Source of the DNA: Rhynchopus euleeides
Taxonomy: Eukaryota > Euglenozoa > Diplonemea > Diplonemida > Diplonemidae
DNA length: 64,000 nucleotides
Direction of reading: 5' to 3'
Assembly: GCA_963210315.1 (NCBI GenBank)
Contig: OY723248.1
Location: 2,310,727-2,374,726, forward strand
Numbering within the stretch: the stretch's first letter is position 1; each line of letters begins with the position of its first letter. Shown here piece by piece: positions 20,313 to 31,467 of this stretch. The notes under the pieces were generated by a model. It did no database searches and was not told where the DNA came from. It saw nothing but the letters and a program-made list of their open reading frames with translations. The position numbers and the translations under genes are program-made.

Positions 20313-21709
20313 AAGCTGTCCCAGGAGGTCAAATTTTCACATACCGCCTCTGAGCCCCGTAGGGGCTGGTAATGGCTGGAAATCGGTCCAATATGGCCCA
20401 AATTCGGTGGAAACCAGCTGAACTGGGGGTTTTGAGGCCAAGAAACGGTTTTTTTCGCCTATGTTTTTTTGTGGCAAGGGGTTTGTACCTCAGGCAGGGC
20501 CAGTACGACATGCCCGACCGCTCGGCATGTCCTGTGCCAGCCGATCGCTGACAATCGTCTCTTTCAGGTCAGTTCTCAGTATATTGCCGTAGGGAAGGCC
20601 AATTTCCTCACTGATGGTCACCAATTCAGCTTTTTTGGGCTTCAGAAAAGTGCGTAGATACACCCCCTTTGTGGTGCTGTGCAGTACACAGCCAGCACAC
20701 CTCATGAGCCTGATCGCGTTCTTCTGCCTGCTCTCGAGCGATGGGAAGCTCTTGGTCAGTAGGAGTGTCACACCAATATTTTTCCGGTGATGTTTGGCCC
20801 TCGTCAGCTTGCCGAGGCGTCCAGTATTGCTGTACCCAAAGCGCAGTAATACTGTACTGGGGAGTCTATGAGGCCCTCTGAATGTCATGATTCTGAGCCA
20901 GTCGCTGATACGGTTCCTCCGCAGCAGCGCATGGCAGCTGTCAGCCGCCAGGATCCTTTGCGTCCTCTTCTGTTCTGGAGGGCTCCTCACCCGCCCACGC
21001 AAACGTGACTGCAGAATCCGAGCCGCACCCCCCAACGCAAGCCGGGTCAGCCTTTGGGCGCCGCAGACAACCTGACCTAACGCGGACAACCTGACCGACA
21101 CCGTCAACGAGCTGGACATCATCGCCTGGACACAGCCTCCGCCGAAGCACACTGGCTTCTCTTGGGCAGCCGAGCGTCAGAGGAACCACACGGGCATCCG
21201 AGGGCACCCGATCCGCAGGAAGACCCTTCCCGCAGTGCTGTACGGGCACCTGCGGAGGGTGTGCTTCCAGGAGGGTCTGGGGTGGATCTGGGCAGGGCAG
21301 CAGAGGCGGCGCCACATCCGGATGGAGTACGGGTTGAATCGGGACATCTCCGGCGAGGCCTCGTGCCTCTGTATCACCGCACTTCAGGTAGTTTCAAATT
21401 TTTTTGGTGCAACCCCTTGCCTACAAAAGCCTCAGGTACAAACAGGCCCCACCAAGCAGCCACAGTACGACAGGACGCGCGCAGGCACCGGGCCCCCTCT
21501 CCAAAAAAAAAGCCTCAGGTACAAACCCCTTGCCACCCCTATAGCCATACCCGAGAAATGCCTCGGATAGGGCTATATTGGTGGTCTGATGTGGTATTTT
21601 GCGCCGCAGACCTACCTAGGGTGCGAGAAACCCCATGACGAGGTGTTGTGCTCGATTTTTGGAAAAGTTGCCCTGGGACTCAAAAAATGGACTTAACCCC
21701 CCCCCTACC
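20303..21709. mobile_element. Foldback element with G/C-tract termini (1.4 kb)
   Basis: The left GTAGGGGGGGGGTTAAG pairs with the right CTTAACCCCCCCCCTAC (21693-21709). Inside, GGCAAGGGGTTTGTACCTCAGG (20474) pairs with CCTCAGGTACAAACCCCTTGCC (21512). It directly follows, and shares its end tract with, the element at 19650-20312. It contains protein-like remnants. Confidence 0.55.
21078..21390 (+). pseudogene. Protein-like remnant inside a foldback element
   Basis: One plus-strand frame reads DNLTDTVNELDIIAWTQPPP, then ERQRNHTGIRGHPIRRKTL, then RMEYGLNRDISGEASCLCI, with normal amino-acid diversity. It has a stop just upstream and no start codon. The family is not recognised; a fragment of the element's own protein is likely. 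A minus-strand frame over 20490-21152 is also open, so strand assignment is uncertain. Confidence 0.35.
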
Positions 21710-21719
21710 CCCCCCCCCC

Positions 21720-23975
21720 CCCGGACATGTCCGGCCAGGACCTCAATAGTTTGATTTTTGGTCCAGAAAATAGTTTGAAAATTTTTGAAATCTGGGTGCC
21801 CAAAAAAAAAATCCTAAGACCGGCGATTTGTAGGGGGACCCTTTCGAATTTTTTTTGGGGAAGGGTAAATTGAACGTTTTTGGCCAAATGAAGCCACTGC
21901 GACCATTCCCGGGCCTCGGAAATCAGATTTTTGCCCCTCAAATGCGGTGCCGGTCCGGACAAAAAACCGAAAAAATCATGGTTGCATAGCGGCCGTTTTA
22001 AAAAATCCCTTGTATTTTGTGGACTTGCAAAAACGGCCGCTGATTTTCAGCATTTTAAAAAACGGCCGTTTTTTTTACCTGGGAATTTTGTATGGGGTGT
22101 GGGTCAGCAGGCGAGATCCCACCACCAGGAGTGCCTCCCCACTGCAAGGGATACCCTGCAGCAAGCATTGTGAGCGCGCCTTCAAGTATGATGCGAAGAG
22201 TTCAGACTTCGTGGACCACTTTGACGGACCGCGCCATATCAAGAAGAAGAAGAACGCAGCGTTGAAAGTGCAGAGCCAGGGAAACAGCTGGCGCTGTCGG
22301 AGTGCGATACCCTCAGTGGCAGGCTTGCAACTTCGGATCGCCCGGGGTGCGTTGTTCACCGGATCACCGGCTGGCATGGTGCATGATGCTGTCAAGAAGT
22401 GTGCCCCGAGGAGGGGCTGAACATGGTTGCGGCCAATCTAGGCACGTGTGTCGTGGATGACCGTGCAGGCAGAGGTGGGTGTCGCTCACTGGCATCAGGG
22501 CTCTTCCGACAGAGCTTTCCCTTGATATCGGCGACAGCACCCCGGCTGAGAAGGACACCGCCTTCGCTGATTTATTCCCGAAGGCACGGGCGATCATCTC
22601 GGGCAATATGCAGCACCAGCTGGATGGGTTCACGACCGCACTGGCGCTGAAGGATGTGCTGTGCCACATCTCTGACGCAGCTGAGAGGGAGAAGCAGGCG
22701 AGCAAGACGGCACCACCGGCCGTGCGATCCCGCTTCTCTCCGACACACACTACCTGCACCGCTTGAGTGGATCTGCACCTTGCACCACGTCCCCGGGCAT
22801 TCATACAATCTTCCGGGCCCGCTGCAGGACAGCGGCCCTGCTACGTGTGCGTTGCTTCTGCGGTTGGCAGAGATGCCCACGAAATCGCTGGGCTCGAGTC
22901 CCACCTGCAGGCCGCCGTCCGCCTGACGGCACCCCTCGCATCGCTGCTCCAGAAGTACTGCGATGCGCAGCTGGGTGTGCCAACGGCGTGCCCCTGTCGA
23001 TGCAGTGTACACCGACATTGAGAATGTCATCGAGAAAGTGTCTGAGGTGGGGAAGTACGACCCCCCAGTGCCCCTGGCAGGGGAGCTGGCCTGGGCTGGC
23101 GACCGCAGCTGCGCAGAAGGTGGGACGGCACGGAATCAGGGAAGTCCTTCTGGTTTGCGGTCCGCCGTCTGTGCCCGAGCGCGTACGGCCGCATGAGTCG
23201 TAGGGGTGTCAGAACCCCGGTGCCACCTCCCCTCTGTTTCGGAGAGGTCACGAGCAGGGCCTGGGTGATCTACGACTAGGCCACCACGTTCCGAGGGTGT
23301 GCTGGATTTCTGGGACAACCCGGGGGCGAACCGGGCTGCTACACTCCTCTCTGCTCTCGGGTGTCTGCTGCTTGTCGAGCGACAGGCAGGGCGGAAGCCA
23401 TTTTTCTTTGTACAGTCGACAGAGAATCGCAGTGCCCAATGTCATGTGCAGGCAACAGGGAGTTGTCAAGTGTGTTTCCTCAGCTCGGTACGGTAAGCAG
23501 GAGGCGAATCTCCAAAGGAAAATAGGAGGGGGAAAAAAACGGCCGTTTTTTCGCCAACAAAACATGAAAACGGCCGTTTTTATATTTCGGTAGCGGGAAC
23601 TGAGGTAGTGAATTCTCAGAAAATCCACTCCCTCCATTACAGGCCTCAACCAGGGTTCCAAGGCTCTCCACTTCCTGGCTGCGTCAGGGATCACCGGGTA
23701 CAGCGAGCAGGATTCCCTGTCCTGACACCCCAGCATGTACCACCGGAAGAACCCGAAACAGCAGCCCCCCCCTCATGGGGGTTGCAAGAGGCACGGAAAT
23801 CGTTCAAATCGGACCAAGTCCGAAAATTCGGCACTTTCTTGGGTACAAATTGCGGTCCGAAATTTTCCGATTTTTTGAAAAAAGGCTAATTCTGTAAGGG
23901 GGACCTTTTCGAATTTTTTTTTCGGGCACTTTTTCCACAAGGAAATGTCCGCCCTGTCCGCTACTGTCCACTACC
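21720..23975. mobile_element. Decayed element with CGGCCGTTTTT subterminal repeats
   Basis: AAACGGCCGTTTTT palindromes lie at 22028-22075 and 23540-23582. The phrase GGGGGACC(C)TTTTCGAATTTTTTTT occurs in direct orientation at about 21833 and 23898, and GGACATGTCCGG-like words occur at both outer ends. The interior carries frame-scattered transposase-like coding remnants. The boundaries are approximate. Confidence 0.4.
22100..23275 (+). pseudogene. Decayed transposase-like gene with a zinc-finger remnant
   Basis: Plus-strand segments in different frames look like one broken protein. The first, IPCSKHCERAFKYDAKSSDF then VDHFDGPRHIKKKK (22150-22240), is a C-x3-C ... H-x5-H finger resembling the BED-type finger of hAT transposases. 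The second (22479-22766) includes STPAEKDTAFADLFPKARAI. The third (22985-23120) includes YTDIENVIEKVSEVGKYDPP, and the last (near 23125-23190) includes SGKSFWFAVRRLCPSAYGRM, which vaguely resembles the hAT dimerisation tail. Frameshifts separate them. The hAT assignment is a suggestion from the finger and layout only. Confidence 0.4.
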
Positions 23976-25440
23976 GATTTCAAGGATCCTCCGAAGAAAT
24001 CTAAGAATATCCGGCACAACACCGCAAAACAAAACGAACAGAGAGTTTGAAAGCTATCAACGACTGCCCACCCCCTCCCCCTCTCACCCCCCGTACATCT
24101 ATACAGAGGGGCAGAGGCCTACAGATGTAAGCAGCAGGGCAGGGTTGGGGGTGCTCCAAATATGCAGCCTTCCTGTCTCTTGTGTTATCCCAACGCCTGT
24201 TGTTTTGTGCTGATATTTTCTCTTGTTGCCTGGCAAAAACAAGGCAAAACCCAAAAAAAGCAACAAAAAAAGCGTGGATCCCGAGGCACGGAGAAGAAGA
24301 AGTGTGTGGAGTGTTGTTTTCAAAAAGCTTCCGTGCCTCGGGTTTCTCCCCCCCCCCATCCCCCTCCCCCCCCACACCCAGGAACTCCCCGGCACACATT
24401 GCTGCAAAATTCGGTTGAGGAGAGCTGCGCACCACTCCGACATGACTGACCACCAAAAATGCAGTTGAAGCTTGCACATGCCCCATCGGATAGGCCGTGG
24501 GCTGCACGCTGCTCCCAAACAAGAATTTCAAAACATACCTGTTCTGCAGAACAGCACATATCCCCCCCCCCCCCCCCCTTCGCCCCTTTGATCCACCCTG
24601 CACAGCATATCTGGTGTGGTGACTACAAAAAGGGCTGACATTGCGAGAAGGTGCTGGGAGACTTGCTTTTCCATTCACTCTCGACAATCAAAACCCCCCC
24701 CCCCTCTCCCCCTTCCCCCCTTCGCCCCCTCGCCCACCAAACCCTCCTCCGCCCTCTCGGCAGCTTCTAGCAGAGGGGGAGTCGGTGGGGTCGGGGGGCG
24801 GGAATGGCTCTCGGTGATAGGGGAATGGGCTTGCCTCCCAACGCTCTCCCAACCCACTCCAACCCCGAATGGAGAGCTGCGGGAGAGGCAGCCACACATA
24901 ACGAAATGTGAAAAAAATCTGGTCAGTATCATTCAAGACTCAAGAGTGCAGTGAATCGCAGGCCCATCCCCCACTCCCCCTACCCCCCACACCCGCACGA
25001 CCCCTCCTTCCTACCAGTGTAGCGGATCGAGACGATAGGTTGACTTGCCTTGCGCCATATTTTTTTAGTGTTGGAACATGACACACTTTTGTGTGTCACA
25101 CCGGAAAATGCTACGGGAAAAATACTACTGACACCCTTCTGGAATCTTACGCTTGCTTGCATTGCACGCATCCACCTAAGAAGTACAGAAAGTGGATTGA
25201 TGGCGGAGCAGAAAGAGATAGATAACATATGAGAAGCTTCGCTGCGCTTCGACTCCTTCAGTGTGTCAGTCGCATTTCCTCTGACACACAGGTGTGTCTG
25301 GTACAAAAAAAAACACGGTGGGCTCTGGACTGCACGGCTGGGCCCTCTTTTCCCAACGCATCATACTTTCCTTTCCTTTTGTTGTTTCGTTTGTCTCCCC
25401 ACCACTGTTCTATATTTAATTCCGTCCCACACACATCCCC
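23976..25440. other. Spacer with pyrimidine tracts upstream of the cNMP-domain gene
   Basis: No gene recognised. It contains several C tracts, and a dispersed repeat at 24604-24705 also found at 31193 and 37396. The last 90 bp are pyrimidine-rich with CAG acceptors (CCCCCAGCACAG ending about 25447), suiting a trans-splice site for the following gene. Confidence 0.5.
24604..24705 (+). repeat. Dispersed about 100-bp repeat, copy 1
   Basis: GCATATCTGGTGTGGTGACT then GACATTGCGAGAAGGTGCTG and TTTTCCATTCACTCTCGAC, ending in a C tract. About 90% identical to 31193-31292; the second half matches 37396-37474. Confidence 0.85.
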
Positions 25441-25473
25441 CAGCACAGGCAGCCCCCCCCACCCCCACAGCCA

Positions 25474-28029
25474 ATGGAAGCGCCCTCCCTATGCGCAACG
25501 CCTGCTGCCGAGCGAACCCTGAGGAGCGCCACACCGCAGCCTGGCGCTGGGCACGGCTGGCTGCTGGGGGAGGATGCACTCTGCCTGCCGGGCGCCACCG
25601 CCACCACCGGCAGGTGCGGCACGGCGCAGGTCCGCCCGTGGTGCCCGCTGACCGCTGCGCCGTTGGCATTCCTGCAGGAGGAGCCCGCTGCAACAGCAAC
25701 GGGGCTGTGCGGCGCACCGCCCCCCGCCACAGCGCAGCAGAGGGTGCGCCTCCCGAGCCCCGTTGCCCCCGACACCAGGCAGGCGCAGTTGAGGGGGCTG
25801 CAGGGCCCCGCCTCTGCCGCCTGCCCTGCCGTGCTGCACCGCCAGCGCCTTGCCGCCACGCCACAGCCGGGTGCCCGACACACCCACACCCACCCCCGCC
25901 GTATCCCACTCCGAAGGGGCACCTCGGAAGGCACCTCCGTGCTGCCGTTCTTCAAACAGGTTGACCTGAGGCAGCTCCGGGGGCGGCAGGCGGCTGCCAC
26001 CACCTCTCTGCACACTCTCGGCACGCCGGAGGGGCACGCTGCAGGGGAGGCGGTGGAGGCGGCGGCTGCCGAGGCTGTGTCTGCGGGGGGTGCGGTGCAG
26101 CGCAGCGGGCGCCTGTTCATCTCGCAGAGGTATCTCGCTGCGCGGAGCGAGGCGGAGGTGGCGGCGAGGCGGTGGAAGGCGCGGCACAACAGGCGGGACA
26201 GGGGGTGTCTCGAGGCGCTGCGGTGCAGGCGGGAGATGGCGCTGCAGAAGTACGCTGCGCTGGAGGAGGAGCAGCAGGCGCATCTCGAGGAGGTGCGCGG
26301 GAGGTTCGAGCGCCGCCTGCATGACGCGGAGGTGGCGAAGCAGGAGCGCCTGAAGATCATCGCGCAGCTGCGGGTGCTGCGGTGGCTCCCCCTGATACAC
26401 CTCGCGAGGTCACTCGCGCACCTCTCGGAGGTGCGGAGCAGGCAGGTGACGCAGCGCGTCATCACCACCCTGCTGCTGCCCTACGTCTTCCGCATGCGCA
26501 ACCGCCGCTTGGCGCAGCGGCGCGAGAGGGAGCTGCTCAACAGCATCGGGTCCTGCGACGGCACCCGCCCCACCTTCCGCGAGCTGCGGCACCTGCGTGT
26601 CTTCGCCATGTGGAGCGAAGCGGCGCTGGAGGCGCTGGCCGGTTCGATGGTGCTGAAGCTGTTCTTCGAAGGGGACCACCTCGGGTTTGAGGGCGAGCCC
26701 GCCATGTGGATGTGCATCGTCACCGCAGGCGGGGTTGCCCTCTCCACACTCCCAGAGAGCATGCGTGCCGCCTCCCGCACCAAGAGCAAGGCATACAGCG
26801 CCGGGATACACATCGGGGCGAAGGAGGGGGGCGACTGCTTCCTGTGGGAGGTGCTGTGCCTCCCGAGCATGGCGCTGCCGTACTCCGCGATGTGCACGAC
26901 GGATACGGCGCTCTGGGTGCTGTCGCCGGATGCGTTTGGGGCGCATCTCCGCAGGCAGCCCGACGGGGTGAAGCAGTTCCATCACAGGATGTCGGCGCTG
27001 CTGGGGAGGGGTGCGGAGCGTGTCCCGCTGACGCCCGACTCGCTCCGCAGGTCGCTGCGGATCTTCCGCGACTGCGACACGTGGTCCGACGAAGAGCTGC
27101 AGGGCTTAATCGACGAGATGCGCCCCCGCGTGGTGGCGCCCGGCGCGCAGCTCGTGGGGGAGGGCGACTTCGGCAACGACCTGTATTACGTCGAGATGGG
27201 CACCGTGGTGCTGCACGCACAGAGGACGCGCCTCCACTTCCTCTACCTGCCGGACCCCGCTGCGGAGGACACCCTCGAGATGGTGTGCGGGGAGGAGGCT
27301 GCGGCGGGCAGCTCCCTGGTGGCGGTGCTGCGCGGGGGCTGCGGCGTGGGGGAGTATCCCTTTGTGTGGTCGGAGCCGCGGGGCTGCACGGCGGAGTGCT
27401 TTGGGACGGTGTGCTGCTGGTCCCTCGCGAAGTCGGTGTTCCAGGAGGTGGTCCTGCGCGACCCGGATAAATACCACATGGTGAAGGCGGTACTCACGCC
27501 GATACGCGAGGCAAGGCTCCGCCGCCCCAACAACATCCCTGCGCTTATGGGCGCCAACCCCTGGACGGCCCGCATGTGCAGCCGCGATGCGGAGTCTGCG
27601 TTTGAAAGCCTAATCAAGGGCGGCACGCCGCTCGTCCTGACCTCCGGCGAGTTCCTGCAGATGCGGGGGGACCGTGTGACGCACGTCTACCTCGTGCTCT
27701 CCGGCACCCTGGAGATCACCGACTCCGCAAGGAAGAAGACCCCCTCCATCGACCTCTACCTGGGGCACGTGGAGGCGTTGGTGGACGGCCTGACCTGGCG
27801 CTTCTCCCTCCGGGCCTCCGGCCGGTGCGACGTGTGGTGCATCGCGGCCCCGCTGTTCGTCAATTTCCTGGTGGGCGCCCTCCCGACGACGAAGTATGAG
27901 GCCCTCAGGAGGGAGGCCTGCTTTGAGTACGACCAGCCCTACGCTAAGCAGGTGTCTGTCCCGAAGCTGCCTGCTGGGGGGGCCCTGCCGAAGCCGCCTG
28001 CTCTGAAGAGGCGCCTCACTGCAGTGTGA
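25474..28029 (+). CDS. Protein with three degenerate cyclic-nucleotide-binding-like domains
   Basis: An intronless 851-aa protein; the ATG follows two CAG acceptors in a pyrimidine-rich leader. Residues 1-215 are low-complexity and Ala/Pro/Arg-rich. Residues about 220-350 are a basic coiled coil (EVAARRWKARHNRR, RELLNSIG). Three double-stranded beta-helix folds of the CAP/cNMP-binding type follow: about 370-510 (ELRHLRVFAMWSEAALEAL; LKLFFEGDHLGFEG), 525-670 (CDTWSDEELQGLIDEMRPRV; GEGDFGNDLYYVEMG) and 690-820 (LVLTSGEFLQMRGDRVTHVY, VLSGTLEI). None shows the phosphate-binding cassette (FGE(L/I)AL...PRxA) needed for classical cAMP binding, so ligands may differ or be absent. Kinetoplastids have multi-domain proteins of this sort (for example CARP1), but orthology is unproven. 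Confidence 0.85.
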   Translation: MEAPSLCATPAAERTLRSATPQPGAGHGWLLGEDALCLPGATATTGRCGTAQVRPWCPLTAAPLAFLQEEPAATATGLCGAPPPATAQQRVRLPSPVAPDTRQAQLRGLQGPASAACPAVLHRQRLAATPQPGARHTHTHPRRIPLRRGTSEGTSVLPFFKQVDLRQLRGRQAAATTSLHTLGTPEGHAAGEAVEAAAAEAVSAGGAVQRSGRLFISQRYLAARSEAEVAARRWKARHNRRDRGCLEALRCRREMALQKYAALEEEQQAHLEEVRGRFERRLHDAEVAKQERLKIIAQLRVLRWLPLIHLARSLAHLSEVRSRQVTQRVITTLLLPYVFRMRNRRLAQRRERELLNSIGSCDGTRPTFRELRHLRVFAMWSEAALEALAGSMVLKLFFEGDHLGFEGEPAMWMCIVTAGGVALSTLPESMRAASRTKSKAYSAGIHIGAKEGGDCFLWEVLCLPSMALPYSAMCTTDTALWVLSPDAFGAHLRRQPDGVKQFHHRMSALLGRGAERVPLTPDSLRRSLRIFRDCDTWSDEELQGLIDEMRPRVVAPGAQLVGEGDFGNDLYYVEMGTVVLHAQRTRLHFLYLPDPAAEDTLEMVCGEEAAAGSSLVAVLRGGCGVGEYPFVWSEPRGCTAECFGTVCCWSLAKSVFQEVVLRDPDKYHMVKAVLTPIREARLRRPNNIPALMGANPWTARMCSRDAESAFESLIKGGTPLVLTSGEFLQMRGDRVTHVYLVLSGTLEITDSARKKTPSIDLYLGHVEALVDGLTWRFSLRASGRCDVWCIAAPLFVNFLVGALPTTKYEALRREACFEYDQPYAKQVSVPKLPAGGALPKPPALKRRLTAV

Positions 28030-28670
28030 GGTCTTCCAATGGTCTGACAATATTTCGAAAAATTAAATGAGTTGAACCTGCGCCCGGCTTTTTGAGTTGT
28101 GCGCATGCTTCCCGGGATTTGTCGGGCCGGGGCTGCGTGATCTTGATGTGCCTCTCTGCACGTTGGGAACCAATTGCCATTGGACTCCCAAACCCAAACG
28201 CGGGGCATCTTTTCCTCGGCACGCGCGCCTCTTAACCATACCCGACACAGAGGGGGGGGGCTCTTGTCTGTGAGTAGTTCCCTCCCACAGAACACTCTTG
28301 CCGCCCCCACACCCTGGTTCGTGGATGCCACGCCGCCAGAGCTGCCCCTTGCCCTAGCCTCTGCTTGATTGAAGCTGTGTATTATTGCAAAAAGAAGAGC
28401 CGCAGGGTGTTCGCCGACCGCGAGAAGACCCCAAGCGATCGACAATCCACTGCGATCCCCCCCCCCCCCTGCACAGATGAGTGCCTTGACGTTTGATCAT
28501 GAGAACCAAAGAACGTTTTTGCATACCATCACAGCCTAATTGCCCACACAGTACAACAACACAACACATGCCGGAAAAAACACTGGATTTCAGACACAAC
28601 CTGCATAACGAGTGAAGGGTGATCATTCTTGTGCTCCCTTCAAATTCGATTTCACTAACCCCCCCCCCTT
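28030..28670. other. Spacer, probable 3' UTR
   Basis: No gene; includes a C tract at about 28457-28468. The stretch right after the stop is probably the 3' UTR of the cNMP-domain gene. Confidence 0.45.
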
Positions 28671-28698
28671 CGGGAGGGGCAGAAGTGCAGGCATGTCG

Positions 28699-28975
28699 CT
28701 AAGCGTCGACCGTCGACCCAGTGATTTTGGGTTTCCCCCCCCATAAAAAAGCGTCGACCCAGCGTCGACCCAGTGGACTGGGTTGACGCTTGGTCGAGGC
28801 TTGGAGCGTCGACCTAGTGGAACTGGGTTGCCATTCAAGCCTGGACCAAGCGTCAACCCATTTATTACACTGGGTCGACGCTAACCTAGCGTTGGCCCGG
28901 TTACACTGGGTCGACGCTCACCAAGCGTCGACCAAGCGTCAACCCACTTTCACTGGGTTGACGTCGAAGAGAGTA
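28699..28975. repeat. AGCGTCGACCCAGTG palindromic word cluster
   Basis: The word AGCGTC(G/A)ACCCA(GTG) and its inverse CACTGGGT(C/T)GACGCT occur more than ten times in both orientations, each containing GTCGAC and forming overlapping hairpins with 10-40-nt loops. Confidence 0.85.
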
Positions 28976-28984
28976 TGGTTTTGC

Positions 28985-29232
28985 AGGAACAGATGCTCAC
29001 TACCGTGGCCTCCGGCGGCTGGGGGGCTCCGCCCCCCAGACCCCCCTGTGGCGTATGTCTCGTACTCAAGTCATTCGATTCCCATCAGGTCAGGGAATCC
29101 ACCCACTCCAGTAGCCTCAGGAGGACGCAGCCAACTCACACAGAATCTGTACGCCCACAATGAACAGATGCTCACTACCGTGGCCTCCGGCGGATGGGGG
29201 GCTCTGCCCCCCAGACCCCCCATCTCGCGTGC
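28985..29232 (+). repeat. GC-hairpin dispersed repeat, tandem dimer (second locus)
   Basis: Same dimer and spacer as 940-1183, including ACGCAGCCAACTC(A/G)CACAG and ATCTGTACGCCCACA between the hairpins. Confidence 0.85.
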
Positions 29233-29580
29233 CCGTCTAGTAACCAAGTCCTTGCGCTTTGACGGCCGTGACATATCAGGGGGCAGCGTCGAAATCATGG
29301 TCCCGAAAGCCATTTTTTGGTTTCCTCCGGCACCCGACGGCGCGAGCGGGAGAGGAACCACGGAAGGAACCCAGCGCCTCACACCGTGCCCACCTAGTGG
29401 TCCACCGATGGGAAAATTCAAAATTTGGCAACACGAGCGCGCGCGAAGCGCGCGCGAGAAAAATTGACCCCTAGTGTTTTCCCCCCTGATCCCCCCCCAA
29501 AACAGGAGCGTCAACCCACCAAATCTCCAAAATCGAAAAGTTAGCGACAGGCCTGGCAGAAGTGTGTAAATTGCCCCCAT

Positions 29581-29760
29581 TTTTGAGAAATCGCGCTAAG
29601 GCCACAAAACCCCCACCAACCACCCAGAACCACCCCAAAACCCTCCGGAAATGCATCCCAGGGGTGTTTCATGACCATTTGGCACTATTTTTTGCCATTT
29701 TTTCGCCATGTAATTTTCGTGCCCCCCTTTTGTACCTCAGGGGGGCCAGAAGGGGGCCAG
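29581..29760. repeat. Inverted arm, left
   Basis: TTGAGAAATCGCGCTAAGGC to GGGGCCAG is the inverse of 30857-31038, nearly identical over about 180 bp. Confidence 0.85.
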
Positions 29761-30249
29761 GCATCTCGCATTTCCCCTGTGGCACATGCCTCGAACAGCC
29801 AAGGTGAGAGAAGCTGCCCAGAAGCAGGCCGGGATCTTCTTGGGGCATCTTCTGACGACTACTTGTGAAGTAGGCACGCACAGAACACGTGGGATATGTT
29901 CACGGACTGTAACGGATGTACGGACCTGCCCATGCCCACGGGGCTGGGGAATATAGAGGGCCCGAACAGCATGAGATGAATCAAGGGGGAACGAAGGGGG
30001 TGCGGTGCCTGAATCTCAGAGGGTGTGATAATCGCAAGAGCTGCACTGGGAGGTCCGCAGTAGACGACGGTGCGTTGCGATCCCCGAGTCGGATGCGCTG
30101 GACGTGCTGTGTGCGGACGCAGCCTCAAGCCCGCCCCAGGCCCGTACCCTTTTTCGTTTCAGAGAGCGATGGAATTGACATGTATACACGTCCGTCACAG
30201 GTGAGCCGGAGAAATGTGTGCAAGTTGATGCATAGCTGCATGACCATGT

Positions 30250-30736
30250 CCAGATTCAAGGTTTGAAGGAATCATCTGCCTTTGCGGGTTTCCTGGGTGC
30301 CTGTTACCGCTGGCGTAAGAGAAGCACACCGACAGTGGAGCCTGCAGCGAGAGATACTCGTACGGAATGCGGTCAAGACATCATGAGGTCGAGGCTGAAG
30401 GGATCCTTGCGGATGATGGAGAAGCCACGGACCCGGATATGCTCGCAGCTGCCCGGTGTCACGGTTATGCTGAAAGATCCCATGCAATCCTTGGATGCTG
30501 TCCTTGGGGACCGCCTCCCGGCATAAGCCCATCACGTACCATGCATAATTACAGCCATGAGCCCTTCGGACCTTGCGAGTTCCCTTCACACTCACCGAGG
30601 AACAGGTGCAATGTGAACGACAGGCTGCCTGCCTGCAGCTCGCCGAAGATATCTGGGCAGATATCCACCAGGCGCAGATAGTCGCAAAGATGGACCGTGA
30701 GCTGAACAGGCGAGTCATGCATAAAAGTGGTGGATG
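30250..30736 (+). pseudogene. Broken coding remnant in the foldback element
   Basis: Protein-like pieces in different plus frames include GFLGACYRWRKRSTP, LRMMEKPRTRICSQLPGV, and a final TEEQVQCERQAACLQLAEDI then AKMDRELNRRVMHKSGG before TGA at about 30736. It is probably the decayed protein of the element. No family recognised. Confidence 0.35.
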
Positions 30737-30856
30737 AGGCTGGAAAACTTGGTTTCCCCGCTCATGGTGTGACTAGGAGCTGCCCATGGAGGTTATTGTG
30801 GAATGTGTGCACATCCCACCTGCAAGCAAACGGCAAATATCAGAACAGCCCCCTCG

Positions 30857-31038
30857 TGGCCCCCCTTCTGGCCCCCCTGAGGTACAAAAGGGGGGCACGA
30901 AAATTACATGGCGAAAAAATGGCAAAAAATAGTGCCAAATGGTCATGAAACACCCCTGGGATGCATTTCCGGAGGGTTTTGGGATGGTTCTGGGTGGTTG
31001 GTGGGGGTTTTGTGGCCTTAGCGCGATTTCTCAAAAAA
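30857..31038. repeat. Inverted arm, right
   Basis: Partner of 29581-29760. Confidence 0.85.
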
Positions 31039-31192
31039 GTGGCTGATCGACGCTTTTTTGGACCTTCTGCCCCCCCCTACCCCCCCCCCCCTGCACCCTG
31101 TTGTGTTTTAGTGATACTGTATTGCGGTCCAACCACCAAGCCACTGACAGACAACTGCTACACACCCTCCCGTTGTGCATTGATCTGCCTTG

Positions 31193-31292
31193 TACAACAT
31201 ATCTGGTGTAGTGACTACAAAAAGGACTAACATTGCGAGAAGGTGCTGGGAGATTTACTTTTCCATTCCCTCTCGACGATCAAACCCCCCCC
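31193..31292 (+). repeat. Dispersed about 100-bp repeat, copy 2
   Basis: ACAACATATCTGGTGTAGTG then CTAACATTGCGAGAAGGTGC and a C tract. It lies 180-270 bp upstream of the two-exon gene and is similar to 24604-24705 and 37396-37474. Confidence 0.85.
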
Positions 31293-31467
31293 CTGCACCA
31301 CTTGCACCCTTTCCCGCACCAGACTCCTCACATCGTCCCCCCTTGCCGCCCCCGCCCACGTCACTTCCAGAGCCAATGTATAGTATAGGTGAAGTGAAGG
31401 TAAAGCTAGGCCAACCAAGCCAACGAATTTGGGACTCGGGACTTGGGACTTGGCCTTATTCTTAGCA

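Larger units (their letters stand above)
28671..31080. mobile_element. Foldback element with G/C-tract ends (2.4 kb)
   Basis: The left end GGGAGGGGCAGAAG followed by AGCGTCGACC pairs with the reverse complement of the right end (GGGGGGGGCAGAAGG then AAGCGTCGATCAG, about 31040-31080). Inner inverted arms lie at 29581-29760 and 30857-31038. The left subterminal zone is a palindrome cluster (28699-28975), and a GC-hairpin dimer is inserted at 28985-29232. Interior coding remnants are broken. Confidence 0.6.

Noticed and set aside
25416..26468. 350-codon minus-strand ORF
   Set aside because: Shadow of the GC-rich cNMP-domain gene on the plus strand; Cys/Arg/Ser-rich composition.
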